Shown one piece after another: positions 1-9,272 of a stretch of 64,000 bases of DNA. Below the pieces are notes generated by a model, which saw only the letters and a list, made by a program, of their open reading frames with translations, did not search any database and had not been told where the DNA came from. The DNA comes from VRUE01 sp963730315 (GTDB lineage: Bacteria; Actinomycetota; Thermoleophilia; Solirubrobacterales; 70-9). Made by a program: the position numbers and the translations under genes. Positions within the stretch are counted from its first letter, which is position 1. The number at the start of each line of letters is the position of its first letter. Location of the stretch: contig CAVSRD010000012.1 of NCBI GenBank assembly GCA_963730315.1, positions 310,001 to 374,000 of the forward strand. The letters run 5' to 3'.

Positions 1-19
1 AGTGCCTGTGCAGACTTCC

Positions 20-33
20 ATACGCTATCGTAT
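20..33. promoter_or_regulatory. Operator-like inverted repeat at the window edge
   Basis: Two perfect 5-bp arms (ATACG and CGTAT) flank a 4-bp spacer. The repeat overlaps a minus-strand ATG at 19-21 that could begin a gene running off the window (first residues MEVCTGT). Short ATACG/CGTAT repeats of this kind are typical of TetR-family autoregulatory operators, and the adjacent gene is an MFS exporter, a usual TetR target. No repressor is visible, so this is only suggestive. Confidence 0.25.
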
Positions 34-96
34 AGTTCAGCCGGGATGAGGACGGCCCAGGCCGCCGCCGCCATCCGGGTGCCGAACGTGTGGCGC

Positions 97-1546
97 TCAG
101 AGATGGAAGCGTCGGTGGTGCTGGTGGTGCTGCAGCTGCTCGGGCGGCGGCTCGCCGGCCACCGCCCGGTCGGGGCCGGGAGCCTCCGGGTCGCGCACGA
201 ATGCCCAGACGAGCACGGCGCCGATCAGGGTGAGTCCGGCCAGGACCCAGGTCGAGCCGGCGATCGCCGCCGTGAAACCGTCGCCGGAGGCGCGCAGCGC
301 ATGGAAGACGGCGCCGGTGGCCGCCAGCGCGAGGGCGCCGGCGACGATCTTGTCCATCGCCAGCACACCGGAGGCGATCCCCACCTTCTCGGCCGGCATC
401 GCCGCCATCGCCGCGGCGGACATCGGCGCGTAGACGACCCCCAGCGCAATGCCGAACAGCAAGTACCCGGCCAGGATCAGGCCGAAGCCGCTCGCCGGGT
501 CGATTCGAGTCAGCACCAGGAGGCCGGCGATGGCGCAGAGCATCCCGGCGGTCATCAGCCCGCGCGACCCAAAGCGCCCGATGAGGCGCCCAGCGAAGGG
601 GGAGATGACGACCGTCGGCACCGTCATCGGCAAGATCAGCAGGCCGCTCTCGATCGCCGAGTAGCCGCGCGCGTCCTGCAGGTACTGAGGCTGGAAGAAC
701 ATCACCGCCCAGTAGGCGCCGGCGATCGCGAAGCCGGCGGCGCTGGCGCCGAAGTAGGGGCCGTTTCGGAACAGCTTGAAGTCGACGATCGGATCGCCCG
801 CTCTGCGCTCGATCAGCCAGAAGCCGACCAGCACGAGAGCTCCGATCGCCCCCAGCGACGCGGTCGCGGCGGCGCCCCAGGCGCTCGACTGGATCAAGGC
901 GAGGACGACGGCGGAGAGGCCCACGGTCAGGGCGATCAGACCCGGGCAGGTCGATGCGGGTCCCGGTCCCGGGGTCCCTCGACTCGGGCGCCGCCGCGCT
1001 CGTGATCGCCAGGCCGAGCGCGACGATCGGCAGGTTGATCCAGAAGATCGCCCGCCAGTCGAGCGCGATCAGCGCGCCTCCGACCAGCGGCCCGAACGCC
1101 AGCGCGATCGCTGAGATCCCTGCCCAGATGCCGACCGCGCGCGCCTGCTTGTCGGACGGGAAGACGTTGCACACAATCGCCAGCGAGAGGGTCAGCATGG
1201 GGGCCGCCCCAGCCCCCTGAAGGATGCGACCGCCGATCAGCATCTGCGGGTCCTGGGACGCGCCGGAAAGCACCGAACCGGCGCCGAAGAGGACCAGGCC
1301 GGCGAGGAAGACTCGCTTGCGACCGAACATGTCGCCGATCCTGCCGGCCGTGACGACGAGCACCGCGATCGTCAGCAGGTAGCCGTTCATGACCCACTGC
1401 AGCTGCTCCGCGTCAGCGCCGACGTCTTCGCGGATCGAAGACAGAGCCAGCGCAACCACGGTCGAGTCCAACATCAAGATGAAGAGGCCGAAACAGGCCC
1501 CGACCAGGGTCCACCAGGGCCTGTTCCGCTCGTCGACCGGAAGCAT
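97..1546 (-). CDS. MFS drug exporter, DHA2 (EmrB/QacA-like) family, frameshifted
   Basis: A proton-coupled multidrug or metabolite exporter of the inner membrane. From ATG at 1546 the product begins MLPVDERNRPWWTLVGACFG and continues with the family pattern LDSTVVALALSSI, LQWVMNGYLL and GRIGDMFGRKR (the loop 2-3 motif A). The frame breaks at 941-946, where CCCGGG has one base too many: upstream ends IDLPG and, one frame over, LIALTVGLSAVVLALIQS continues to the stop at 97. The joined product is about 482 residues with 14 likely membrane segments, normal for DHA2. The tail is His/Gln-rich. Either a recent pseudogene or a one-base sequence error; conservation on both sides favours error. Confidence 0.8.
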
Positions 1547-1594
1547 GCGCGCCTGACAAAGTACTGGCGAGCGCCGGACTGCGGCTGGGAGGAG

Positions 1595-1668
1595 CGGGGC
1601 AGCCAGGACTCGAACCTGGAATCGCCGGTTTTGGAGACCGGTGCCTTAGCCAGTTGGGCCACTGCCCC
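1595..1668 (-). tRNA. tRNA-Trp (anticodon CCA)
   Basis: The minus strand folds as a standard cloverleaf of 74 nt. The acceptor stem pairs GGGGCAG with CTGCCCC. The anticodon stem CCGGT/ACCGG closes a 7-base loop CTCCAAA that presents CCA. The T-arm is CCAGG-TTCGAGT-CCTGG. The discriminator is G, the known identity base for bacterial tRNA-Trp. No CCA end is encoded. Confidence 0.93.
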
Positions 1669-1734
1669 GAGGGGAGGAATGCTAGCCGTGCCAGCCGCGG
1701 TGCCGCAGCCGGCGTGCCTGGCCGGGAACCTCGA

Positions 1735-1818
1735 TGCGGGCGGAGGGACTTGAACCCCCACGGGCCGAAGCCCACCAGGACCTAAACCTGGCGCGTATGC
1801 CAATTCCGCCACGCCCGC
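1735..1818 (-). tRNA. tRNA-Leu (anticodon UAG)
   Basis: An 84-nt minus-strand cloverleaf with a long variable arm, as expected of a class II tRNA. The acceptor stem pairs GCGGGCG with CGCCCGC and the discriminator is A, which tRNA-Leu requires. The anticodon stem CCAGG/CCTGG closes loop TTTAGGT, giving UAG, which reads CUA and related leucine codons. It lies 66 bp upstream of the tRNA-Trp gene on the same strand, so the two may be co-transcribed. Confidence 0.93.
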
Positions 1819-1877
1819 GCGAGCGCCGATCCAGCGCTTAACCAGCGGCCAACGCCGCCTTGTCGCTCCTAGATTCT

Positions 1878-2420
1878 ATGATCGATGGCGTGACGGTCGG
1901 AGATGTGAGGCCGGGTTACGAGCTCTGGCACCCGAATCGGGAGAAGGCCGACGTGGTCGCGACCAAGTTCGTGATCGTCTTCCTGATGCTGGCTATCTCG
2001 GGGATCGCGGCGCTGGTGACGATCGCCGGCTTCTCGCTGCTCAGCGGCGGCGGGGGGATGGGCTTCATCAGCCTGATCGTCGCGGCGCTCTACGCGTTCT
2101 TCGCCTACCGCGTCGCCCGCTGGAGCCGCGGCGTGCTGCCGGTCGCCGCCTCGCTCTCGATGATCCTGGCGATCTTCTGCGCGGTCGGCGTCGACAGCTG
2201 GTTCGCCCGCGACAAGGCCGGCTTCGAAGAGGCGCTGCTCCCGGTGTCGCTGATCGGCCTGCTGGTCATCCTCCTCCTCCTGCTTCAGATCGTCCTGATC
2301 GCCGTCGCCTTCTACGGCTTCAGCCAGGAGTGGCACATCGAGGAGGAGCGCCCGATCGGCTCCGGCGAGGACTACGGCGCCGGCGCCCCGCCGGACCCGG
2401 ACGCTCCGCAGCCGGTATGA
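1878..2420 (+). CDS. Small multi-pass membrane protein of unknown function
   Basis: A protein of about 180 residues with four hydrophobic segments (roughly residues 30-55, 60-80, 88-105 and 120-145), starting MIDGVTVGDVRPGYELWHPN. The C-terminal tail is soluble, acidic and Pro/Gly-rich. I do not recognise a named family. The ATG at 1878 is preferred; a TTG at 1860 and a GTG at 1890 are alternatives and none has a strong ribosome-binding site. It is divergent from the two upstream tRNA genes. Strong third-position GC and the membrane pattern support real coding. Confidence 0.75.
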   Translation: MIDGVTVGDVRPGYELWHPNREKADVVATKFVIVFLMLAISGIAALVTIAGFSLLSGGGGMGFISLIVAALYAFFAYRVARWSRGVLPVAASLSMILAIFCAVGVDSWFARDKAGFEEALLPVSLIGLLVILLLLLQIVLIAVAFYGFSQEWHIEEERPIGSGEDYGAGAPPDPDAPQPV

Positions 2421-2432
2421 GATCAGCCGGGC

Positions 2433-2460
2433 TCGGCACTTTGTAAGAAGTCTGTGCCGA
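2433..2460 (+). terminator. Hairpin after the membrane-protein gene
   Basis: Perfect 7-bp arms TCGGCAC and GTGCCGA are separated by 14 nt and start 12 nt after the stop codon at 2420. There is no T-run, so intrinsic termination is only possible, not shown. Confidence 0.3.
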
Positions 2461-2532
2461 AATCGTAAGAAATCGCAGTAGCAAGCCTGATTTCGACCTG
2501 TTGCGACCGGTCGGGGCCCTAGCGTCGCGGGC

Positions 2533-2538
2533 TACAAT
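2533..2538 (+). promoter_or_regulatory. Likely -10 element of the tRNA-Leu(CAA) promoter
   Basis: TACAAT ends 10 nt before the tRNA 5' end, a good distance for a sigma-70-type -10 box with a short leader. No convincing -35 is seen 17 nt upstream. Confidence 0.4.
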
Positions 2539-2548
2539 GAACGAGCCT

Positions 2549-2632
2549 GCGGCGGTGTCCAAACTGGCAAAGGAAGCGGCCTCAAACGCCGCCGCCCGCA
2601 AGGGCTTGTGGGTTCGAGTCCCACCCGCCGCA
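2549..2632 (+). tRNA. tRNA-Leu (anticodon CAA)
   Basis: An 84-nt class II cloverleaf. Acceptor GCGGCGG pairs with CCGCCGC and the discriminator is A. The anticodon stem GCGGC/GCCGC closes loop CTCAAAC, giving CAA, which reads UUG. The long variable arm CCCGCAAGGGCTT and the T-arm GTGGG-TTCGAGT-CCCAC are clear. A protein gene starts 8 nt after its 3' end. Confidence 0.93.
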
Positions 2633-2640
2633 TCTCGGCC

Positions 2641-3417
2641 ATGAAGCCCGCGTGGAAAGTCGAACGCGCGCGGCAGCTGGCAGATGCGGGGTGGAACAAC
2701 TGCCAGATCTCCCGCGAGATCGGCATCCATCGACGTACCGTCAGCGACTGGGTGAGGCGGCGCACGCGGGCTGGCCCCCGTTCTGCCTACAGCCGGCGCG
2801 AAACATGCCCTCGATGCCCGGGAGAGCCAGAGGTCTTCCCCGGCCTGACGGCCTTTGCCTATTCGTACCTTCTGGGTCTGTACCTTGGGGACGGCTGGAT
2901 CGCCAGCCATCCACGTGGCGTCTATCGCCTCCGGATCTTCCTCGATTCCAAATACCCGTTGATCGTCGCCGAGTGCGAGGCAGCCGTGGGCATCGTGATG
3001 CAGGCGAGCAAACCGTCCGTGCATCGACGAAGAGGCGAGAACCTGGATGAGGTGGGCTCGTACTCGAGGCACTGGCCACATCTCTTCCCACAACACGGAC
3101 AGGGGCGGAAGCACGAACGCCCGATCGCCCTCGAGCCCTGGCAGCAGCGGATCGTCGAGCGCTATCCGGGCCGTCTGCTGCGCGGTCTCATCCACTCCGA
3201 TGGTTGCCGAGTCACGAACCCGATCCGCCATCCGAAGAAGACCTACAGCTATCCGCGCTACTTCTTCTCGAACCGCTCGCGCGATATCCAGGGCATCTTC
3301 TGCGACGCCTGCGACCAACTCGAAATAGCGTGGCGGCAGGACGGCCCCTGGAACATCTCGGTCGCTCGCCGCGAGGCGGTCGCCATCATGGATCGTCATG
3401 TCGGGCCGAAGCGCTGA
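2641..3417 (+). CDS. HTH plus LAGLIDADG homing-endonuclease-like protein
   Basis: A 258-residue protein. Residues 8-40 form a helix-turn-helix of the type used by recombinases (ISREIGIHRRTVSDWVRR). A short Cys pair follows (CPRC, 56-59). Then come two LAGLIDADG-type helices, LLGLYLGDG at 77-85 and RGLIHSDGC at 182-189, each with its acidic residue, the usual pair for a single-chain homing endonuclease. It is not inside an intron or intein: it stands alone 8 nt behind tRNA-Leu(CAA) with no ribosome-binding site of its own. A GTG at 2608 would place the start inside the tRNA and is less likely. It could be a free-standing homing nuclease or a domesticated DNA-binding protein. Confidence 0.75.
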   Translation: MKPAWKVERARQLADAGWNNCQISREIGIHRRTVSDWVRRRTRAGPRSAYSRRETCPRCPGEPEVFPGLTAFAYSYLLGLYLGDGWIASHPRGVYRLRIFLDSKYPLIVAECEAAVGIVMQASKPSVHRRRGENLDEVGSYSRHWPHLFPQHGQGRKHERPIALEPWQQRIVERYPGRLLRGLIHSDGCRVTNPIRHPKKTYSYPRYFFSNRSRDIQGIFCDACDQLEIAWRQDGPWNISVARREAVAIMDRHVGPKR

Positions 3418-3441
3418 GCCCCGATTACACTGCGCCACGGG

Positions 3442-4288
3442 ATGAGGATCCACCACCTCAGCTGCGGGTCGCTGTGCCCCCATGGGGCGCGCCTGATCAA
3501 CGGCGAGGGCGGCCTGCTGGCGCCGGCGGAGATCGTCTGCCACTGCCTGCTGATCGAGGCCGGCGACGAGCTCGTCCTGGTCGACACCGGGTTCGGCGTC
3601 GACGACGCCCGCAATCCGCGCCAGCTCGGCCTCGCCTTCCGCGCCCTGCTGCGGCCGCGGCCGAAGGTCGAGACGACCGCGCTCAAGCAGGTCGAGGCGC
3701 TCGGCTTCTCGGCGAGCGACGTGCGCCACATCGTCGCCACCCACCTCGACGTCGATCACGCCGGCGGCCTGCCCGACTTCCCCGACGCCGAGGTCCACGT
3801 CCTCGCGCCGGAGCTGGAGGCCGCGCTACACCCGAAGCTGCGCGAGCGCACCCGCTACGTCGGCGGCGTCCACTGGAGGCACAGCCCGAACTGGGTCAGG
3901 CACGAGGGTGGCGGCGAGTCCTGGTTCGGCTTCGAGGGAGTGCGGATCCTGCCGGGGATCGACGCCGAGCTGCTGCTGATCCCATTGGTCGGCCACAGCC
4001 GCGGCCACACGGCGGTCGCCGTCAACGAGCGGCGACGGCTGGCTGCTGCACTGCGGCGACGCCTATTTCCATCGCGGCGAGGTCGCCACGCCCGCCGAGT
4101 GCCCTCCCCTCCTCCGCTTCTTCCAGACGATGATGGCCGCCGACAACAAGGCGCGCCGCGGCAACCGCGAGCGGCTGCGCGAGCTGGCCGCCCGCCACGG
4201 CGACGAGGTCGACCTCTTCTGCGCCCACGATCCGCACGATCTGGAGCGGGCTCGGGACAGGGCCGGCGCCGCCGCGCCGTCCGGGTGA
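3442..4288 (+). CDS. Metallo-beta-lactamase-fold hydrolase, frameshifted
   Basis: An MBL-fold metal-dependent hydrolase in the AttM/lactonase-like group. The zinc motif is seen as THLDVDHAGG (HxDxDH, about residues 100-109), followed by a conserved His in PLVGHSRGHT at about 183-192. The frame breaks at 4027-4031 (GAGCGG): upstream ends HTAVAVN and, one frame over, GDGWLLHCGDAYFHRGE supplies the expected Asp and strand, ending CAHDPHDLERARD before TGA at 4286. The joined product is about 281 residues, normal for the group. The substrate is unknown. The stop overlaps the GTG start of the next gene. Confidence 0.75.
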
Positions 4289-6268
4289 GCCCCCAGGCGG
4301 CGGAGAAGCTCTGGGAGCCGCTGGCCGCGCTGGTCGAGGGCGCCCGGATGACCGAGTTCATGCGCTGGCTGGCGGCCGAGCGCGGCCTGCGCTTCGACGG
4401 CTACCACGAGCTGTGGCGCTGGTCGGTGGACGACCTCGAAGGGCTTCTGGTCGGCGATCTGGGAGTTCTTCGACGTGCAGGCGGACGGCGACTACGAGCG
4501 GGTGCTGGGCAGCCGCGAGATGCCCGGCGCCGAGTGGTTCGCCGGCACCCGGCTCAACTACGCCGAGCACGCCTTCGCGGGCAAGGACGACGCCGAGACC
4601 GCGATCCTGCACGCCTCCGAGCTGCGCGACCTGGACGAGCTGAGCTGGGGCGAGCTGCGCTCCCGGGTCGCCGCCCTCGCCGCGGCGCTGCGCGAGCTCG
4701 GGGTCGAGCGCGGCGATCGGGTCGTCGCCTACCTGCCGAACGTCCCCGAGGCGATCGTCGCCTTTCTCGCCGCCGCCTCGATCGGCGCGATCTGGTCGAG
4801 CTGCTCGCCCGACTTCGGGCCGGCCAGCGTGATCGACCGCTTCGCCCAGATCGAGCCAAAGGTCCTCTTCGCGGTCGACGGCTACCGCTACGGCGGCAGG
4901 GACTTCGACCGCCGCGAGGTGCTCGCCGAGCTGCAGGCGGCGATGCCGAGCCTGGAGCGCACCGTCGTCGTCCCCTACCTCGACCCCGAGCCCGACCTCT
5001 CCCCCCTGCGCGACGGGGCGCGCTGGGACGAGCTGCTCGCCGCCGGCGAGGGCGCCGAGCCGCGCTTCGAGCGGGTCCCCTTCGACCACCCCCTCTGGGT
5101 GCTCTACTCCTCCGGGACCACCGGGCTGCCGAAGGCGATCGTCCAGGGCCAGGGCGGCATCCTGCTCGAGCACCTGAAGAAGCTCCACCTGCACGTCGAC
5201 GCCCACCCCGGCGACCGCCTCTTCTGGTTCACGACGACCGGCTGGATGATGTGGAACTTCCTCGTCTCCGGCCTCCTGACGCGGGCCGCGATCGTCCTCT
5301 ACGACGGCAACCCCGGCCACCCCGACATGGACGTGCTCTGGGACCTCGCCGAGCGGGCGGGGATCACGATGTTCGGCACCAGCGCCTCCTACATCGCCGC
5401 CTGCATGAAGGCGGGGGTCGAGCCGGCCGCCGGCCGCGACCTGAGCCGCCTCGGAGCGGTCGGCTCGACCGGCTCGCCGCTCTCACCCGAGGGCTTCGAC
5501 TGGATCTACGAGCAGCTCGGCACCGACACCTGGCTGTTCTCGACCAGCGGCGGCACCGACCTCTGCACCGCCTTCGTCGGCGGCACGCCGCTGCTGCCCG
5601 TCTACCGCGGCGAGCTGCAGGCGCGGGCGCTGGGCGCCGCGATCGAGGCCTGGGACGAGGACGGCAACTCGGTGATCGACCAGGTCGGCGAGCTGGTCGT
5701 CACCGAGCCGATGCCCTCGATGCCGGTCTTCTTCTGGGGCGACCCCGACGGCAGCCGCTACCGGGCCAGCTACTTCGAGCACTACCCGGGCGTCTGGCGC
5801 CACGGCGACTGGATCGAGATCACCTCGCGCGGCACGGCGGTGATCTACGGCCGCTCCGACTCGACGATCAACCGCTCCGGCATCCGCATGGGGACGAGCG
5901 AGATCTACCGCGCGGTGCTCGGCCTCGACGACATCCTCGACGCGCTGGTCGTCGACGTCCCCCGCCCCGGCACCGAGGGCTGGATGCCGCTCTTCGTCGT
6001 CCTGCGCGAGGACGCCGAGCTGGACGACGAGCTGCGCCGCGAGATCGCCCGCCGCGTCCGCGAGCAGTGCTCGCCGCGCCACGTCCCCGACGAGGTCTTC
6101 GCGATCGCCGAGGTGCCGCGCACGCTGAGCGGCAAGGCGCTCGAGGTGCCGGTCAAGCGGATCCTCTCCGGCACCCCGCCCGAGCGCGCCGCCAGCCGCG
6201 ACTCGCTCGCCAACCCGGCGGCACTCGACTGGTTCGTCGAGCTGGCCGGCTCGCTGGACGACCGCTAG
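4285..6268 (+). CDS. aacS: Acetoacetyl-CoA synthetase, frameshifted near the N-terminus
   Basis: It activates acetoacetate with ATP and CoA to acetoacetyl-CoA in the cytoplasm. The product is an ANL-superfamily adenylating enzyme with P-loop YSSGTTGLPKAIVQGQGG (about residues 272-289), the acetoacetyl-CoA synthetase signature TTTGWMMWNFLVSGLL and the C-terminal lysine loop LSGKALEVPVKRIL. GTG at 4285 (GTGA overlap with the hydrolase) opens a good N-terminus (FMRWLAAERGLRF, WRWSVDDLEG). One extra G at 4441-4443 shifts the frame to GFWSAIWEFFDV and on to the end. About 660 residues joined, the normal length. The break again looks like a homopolymer error. It lies near HMG-CoA lyase, which releases acetoacetate. 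Confidence 0.88.
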
Positions 6269-7002
6269 GCAGTGCGCCGGCGCAGCGTCGCCGCGCCAAG
6301 CGCGAGTGCCAGCAGCGTCACCCCGACGACGACGGCGACGTCGACGTAGCCGGTCGTCCCGAGCGCTCCGTCGACCGTCACCCTTTGCAGCGCCTCGAAG
6401 GCGTAGGTGAGTGGCAGCGCGTAGGAGACGGCTTCAAGAGCTGTGGCCATCTCGTCGCGGGGAACGAAGAGCCCGCAGAGCAGCAGCTGCGGGAAGACGA
6501 AGGCGGGCATGAACTGGACCGCCTGGAACTCGGTCCGGGCGAAGGCGCTGACGAAGAGGCCCAGCGCCATGCCCAGCACCGCGTTGCCCACCGCCAGGGC
6601 GCCCACCGCAACGGTCGAGCCGGCGACGTGCAGGTCGAGGAGGCCGAAGGCGACCAGCGAGGCGACCACCGCCTGCACGGTCGCCATCAGCGCGAAGGCG
6701 ATCCCGTAGCCGAGCAGCAGGTCCAGCTTCGCCAGCGGCATGCTCATCAACCGCTCCAGCGTTCCGGTCGTGCGCTCGCGCAGCATGGTGATCGACGTGA
6801 CCAGGAACATGGTGATGAAGGGAAAGAGGCCGACGAGCGGCCCGCCGATGCTCTGGAAGGCCCTCGGATCCGCCTCGAAGGCGTACTTGAGCAGGGCGAG
6901 GAGGGCCGGCGGAACGACCAGCAGCAGCGCGACCGTGCGCGGGTCGCGGCGAAGCTGCCGCAGCACCCTGACTGCGACCGCGCCGGTGACGCGGGCGCTC
7001 AT
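6265..7002 (-). CDS. ABC-2 type transporter permease
   Basis: A 245-residue membrane subunit of an ABC exporter with about six transmembrane helices. It has the ABC-2 signature region where MLRERTTGTLERLMSMPL follows the second helix, and the late loop FVPRDEMATALEAVSYALPL before the last helices. It overlaps the ATPase gene by 4 bp (ATGA), so the two are translated together. Substrate unknown; relatives export drugs, lipids or antibiotics. The 3' end meets the acetoacetyl-CoA synthetase stop on the opposite strand. Confidence 0.85.
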   Translation of the reverse strand: MSARVTGAVAVRVLRQLRRDPRTVALLLVVPPALLALLKYAFEADPRAFQSIGGPLVGLFPFITMFLVTSITMLRERTTGTLERLMSMPLAKLDLLLGYGIAFALMATVQAVVASLVAFGLLDLHVAGSTVAVGALAVGNAVLGMALGLFVSAFARTEFQAVQFMPAFVFPQLLLCGLFVPRDEMATALEAVSYALPLTYAFEALQRVTVDGALGTTGYVDVAVVVGVTLLALALGAATLRRRTA

Positions 7003-7721
7003 CCCCCCTCCCCCTCCGCCTCGATCAGCGCCAGAAAGGCGTCGTCGAGCCGCTGCTCGCCGGTCCGCGCCCGCAGCCCGGCCGGGGTCTCGGTCGCCAG
7101 CAGCCGCCCCTCGCGCATCAGGAGCAGCTCGTCGCAGTGCTCGGCCTCGTCCATCACGTGGCTGGAGACGAGCAGCGTCGCGCCCGCCGCCGCCAGGCGC
7201 CCGAACGTCTGCCAGAGCTCGCCGCGCAGGACGGGGTCGAGGCCGACGGTCGGCTCGTCGAGGACCAGCAGCTCCGGGTCCCCCAGCAGCGCGGTGGCGA
7301 GCGACACGCGGGAGCGCTGCCCGCCCGAGAGGCTGCCGACCGTTTGGTCGACGTGCTCGCCCAGGGAGACGGTGTCGATCGCCGCCTCGACCTTCTGCGC
7401 GGCGGCGCCGAGCACCTTGGCGAAGAACTCGAGGTTCTCGCGGACGCTGAGGTCGCCGTACACCGAGGGGGCCTGGGTGACGTAGGCGACCCGCCGACGC
7501 AGCTCGGGCGACCCGGCCGGAGCGCCCAGCACCTCGACCCGCCCGGCCTCGACCACCTGCACGCCGACGATCGCCCGCATCAGCGTCGTCTTGCCGCAGC
7601 CGCTGGGGCCGAGCAGCCCGGTCACCCTGCCGCTCTCCACGCCGAAGGAGAGGTCGGGCAGGACCGGCCGCCCGCCGCGCCGCACCCGCAGCCCGTTGAC
7701 CGATACTGCCCGGGCGCCCAC
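6999..7721 (-). CDS. ABC transporter ATP-binding protein
   Basis: The 240-residue nucleotide-binding subunit partnering the downstream ABC-2 permease. It has Walker A GPSGCGKT (about 38-45), Q-loop YVTQAP, signature LSGGQRSR (about 130-137), Walker B LLVLDEPTVGLD and the switch His in LVSSHVMDEAEHC. The sequence is of the DrrA/NatA-like exporter type. It starts 2 nt after the carboxylase stop, so it probably shares that transcript. Confidence 0.92.
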   Translation of the reverse strand: MGARAVSVNGLRVRRGGRPVLPDLSFGVESGRVTGLLGPSGCGKTTLMRAIVGVQVVEAGRVEVLGAPAGSPELRRRVAYVTQAPSVYGDLSVRENLEFFAKVLGAAAQKVEAAIDTVSLGEHVDQTVGSLSGGQRSRVSLATALLGDPELLVLDEPTVGLDPVLRGELWQTFGRLAAAGATLLVSSHVMDEAEHCDELLLMREGRLLATETPAGLRARTGEQRLDDAFLALIEAEGEGG

Positions 7722-7723
7722 GC

Positions 7724-9244
7724 TCAGGCCGGCGTAACCGGGTTGCGCCGCGCCGCGAAGGAGCGCTCCTTGCCCGCGGTGGCGGCGAAGCGGCGGATCA
7801 GCTCGGCCCGCAGCTCCCCGGGCTCGATCACCGCGTCGACGACCAGCTCCGAGGCGAGGTGGAGGATGTCGATGTCGGCGGCGTACTCCTCACGTTTTCG
7901 GGCGACGAACTCGGCTCGCTCCGCCTCGCCGTCGATCGCCTGGATCTGGTTGTAGAAGACGGCGTTGATCGCCGCCTCCGGCCCCATCACGGCGATCGAG
8001 GCGCTGGGCAGGGCGATGCAGCAGTCGGGCTCGAAAGCCGGCCCGGCCATCGCGTAGAGGCCTGCCCCGTAGGCCTTGCGGACGATCACCGAGAGCTTCG
8101 GCACGGTCGCTTCGGAGACCGCGCTGATCATCTTCGCCCCGTGGCGGATGATCCCCTGGCGCTCCACCGCGGTGCCGATCATGAAGCCCGGCACGTCGGC
8201 GAGGAAGAGCAGCGGCAGGTTGAACGCGTTGCAGGTCTGGATGAAGCGGGCCGCCTTGTCGGCGGAGTCGACGAACAGCACGCCGCCCTTCTGGCGCGGC
8301 TGGTTGGCGACGATCCCGACCGCCCGCCCGTCGAGCCGCCCGTAGCCGACGATCAGCTCCTTCGCCCAGCGCTTCTGCACCTCGAGGAAGCTGTCGGCGT
8401 CGAGTAGGACGTCGAGCACCTCGCGCATGTCGAACGGCTGGTTCTCGTCGTCGGGGACGATCGCCTCGATCGCCGCCTCTGAGGCGGGCGCCGCCGGCTC
8501 GGCGGCCGGCGGCTCCTCCCGCCAGCTGCCGGGCATGAACGAGAGGTAGCGCTTCGCGACGTCGATCGCCTCCCCGTCGCTCTTTACCAGGAAGTGACCG
8601 CAGCCGGAGACCCCGGTGTGCATCTTCGCCCCGCCCATCTCCTCCAGCGTCACCTTCTCGCCGATCACCATCTCCGCCATCCGCGGCGACCCCAGGTACA
8701 TCGAGGCGTTGCCCTCGCGCATGATCACCACGTCGCAGAAGGCGGGGATGTAGGCGCCGCCGGCGGCGCTCGGCCCGAACAGCAGGCAGACCTGCGGCAC
8801 CTGACCGGAGAGCCGCACCTCGTTGTGGAAGATCCGCCCCGCTCCGCGCCGCCCCGGGAACATCTGCACCTGGTCGGTGATCCGCGCCCCGGCCGAGTCG
8901 ACCAGGTAGATCATCGGCACCCGAAGCGACAGCGCCCGCTCCTGAACGCGGAGGATCTTCTCCACCGTCTTCGGCCCCCAGGAGCCGGCCTTGACGGTCG
9001 GGTCGTTGGCCATCAGGGCGACGCGGCGGCCGTCCATCGTCGCCAGGCCGGTGACGACGCCGTCGGCCCCGAGGCCCTCCTGCTCCCAGTTCGCGAGCAG
9101 GCCCTCCTCGGCGAACGAGCCGGGGTCGACCAGGCGCGCGACCCGCTCGCGCACCGGCAGCTTGCCCTGCTCCGCGGTCTTCTCGTGGTGGCGCTGCGGA
9201 CCGCCGGCCAGGGCGGCCTCGAGGGCGGGTCGGATATCGGTCAC
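7724..9244 (-). CDS. Acyl-CoA carboxylase, carboxyltransferase (beta) subunit
   Basis: It transfers carboxyl from biotin to an acyl-CoA in a propionyl-/acetyl-CoA carboxylase complex. The 506-residue protein from GTG at 9242-9244 has both crotonase-like halves. The N half carries the acyl-CoA loop GPSAAGGAYIPAF and the C half carries ADVPGFMIGTAVERQGIIRHGAKM. The segment RIFHNEVRLSGQVPQVC differs from classic methylcrotonyl-CoA carboxylase beta, so a propionyl- or general acyl-CoA role is more likely. No biotinylated alpha subunit is nearby. Propionyl-CoA carboxylation is needed to drain the ethylmalonyl-CoA pathway, whose genes lie elsewhere in the window. Confidence 0.88.
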   Translation of the reverse strand: MTDIRPALEAALAGGPQRHHEKTAEQGKLPVRERVARLVDPGSFAEEGLLANWEQEGLGADGVVTGLATMDGRRVALMANDPTVKAGSWGPKTVEKILRVQERALSLRVPMIYLVDSAGARITDQVQMFPGRRGAGRIFHNEVRLSGQVPQVCLLFGPSAAGGAYIPAFCDVVIMREGNASMYLGSPRMAEMVIGEKVTLEEMGGAKMHTGVSGCGHFLVKSDGEAIDVAKRYLSFMPGSWREEPPAAEPAAPASEAAIEAIVPDDENQPFDMREVLDVLLDADSFLEVQKRWAKELIVGYGRLDGRAVGIVANQPRQKGGVLFVDSADKAARFIQTCNAFNLPLLFLADVPGFMIGTAVERQGIIRHGAKMISAVSEATVPKLSVIVRKAYGAGLYAMAGPAFEPDCCIALPSASIAVMGPEAAINAVFYNQIQAIDGEAERAEFVARKREEYAADIDILHLASELVVDAVIEPGELRAELIRRFAATAGKERSFAARRNPVTPA

Positions 9245-9272
9245 GGCGAGGCGGAGCCTAGACGGTGAGCGC

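Noticed and set aside
4027..4031. Programmed ribosomal frameshifting in the MBL gene
   Set aside because: No heptameric slip site or stop-stimulated arrangement is seen, and a one-base error explains it along with the other breaks.
3442..7485. A single open frame of more than 1,300 codons on the plus strand
   Set aside because: After residue ~195 it is out of frame with two recognisable genes (MBL hydrolase end, acetoacetyl-CoA synthetase) and antisense to the ABC genes. Its composition is Arg/Pro/Ala-rich noise of high-GC DNA.
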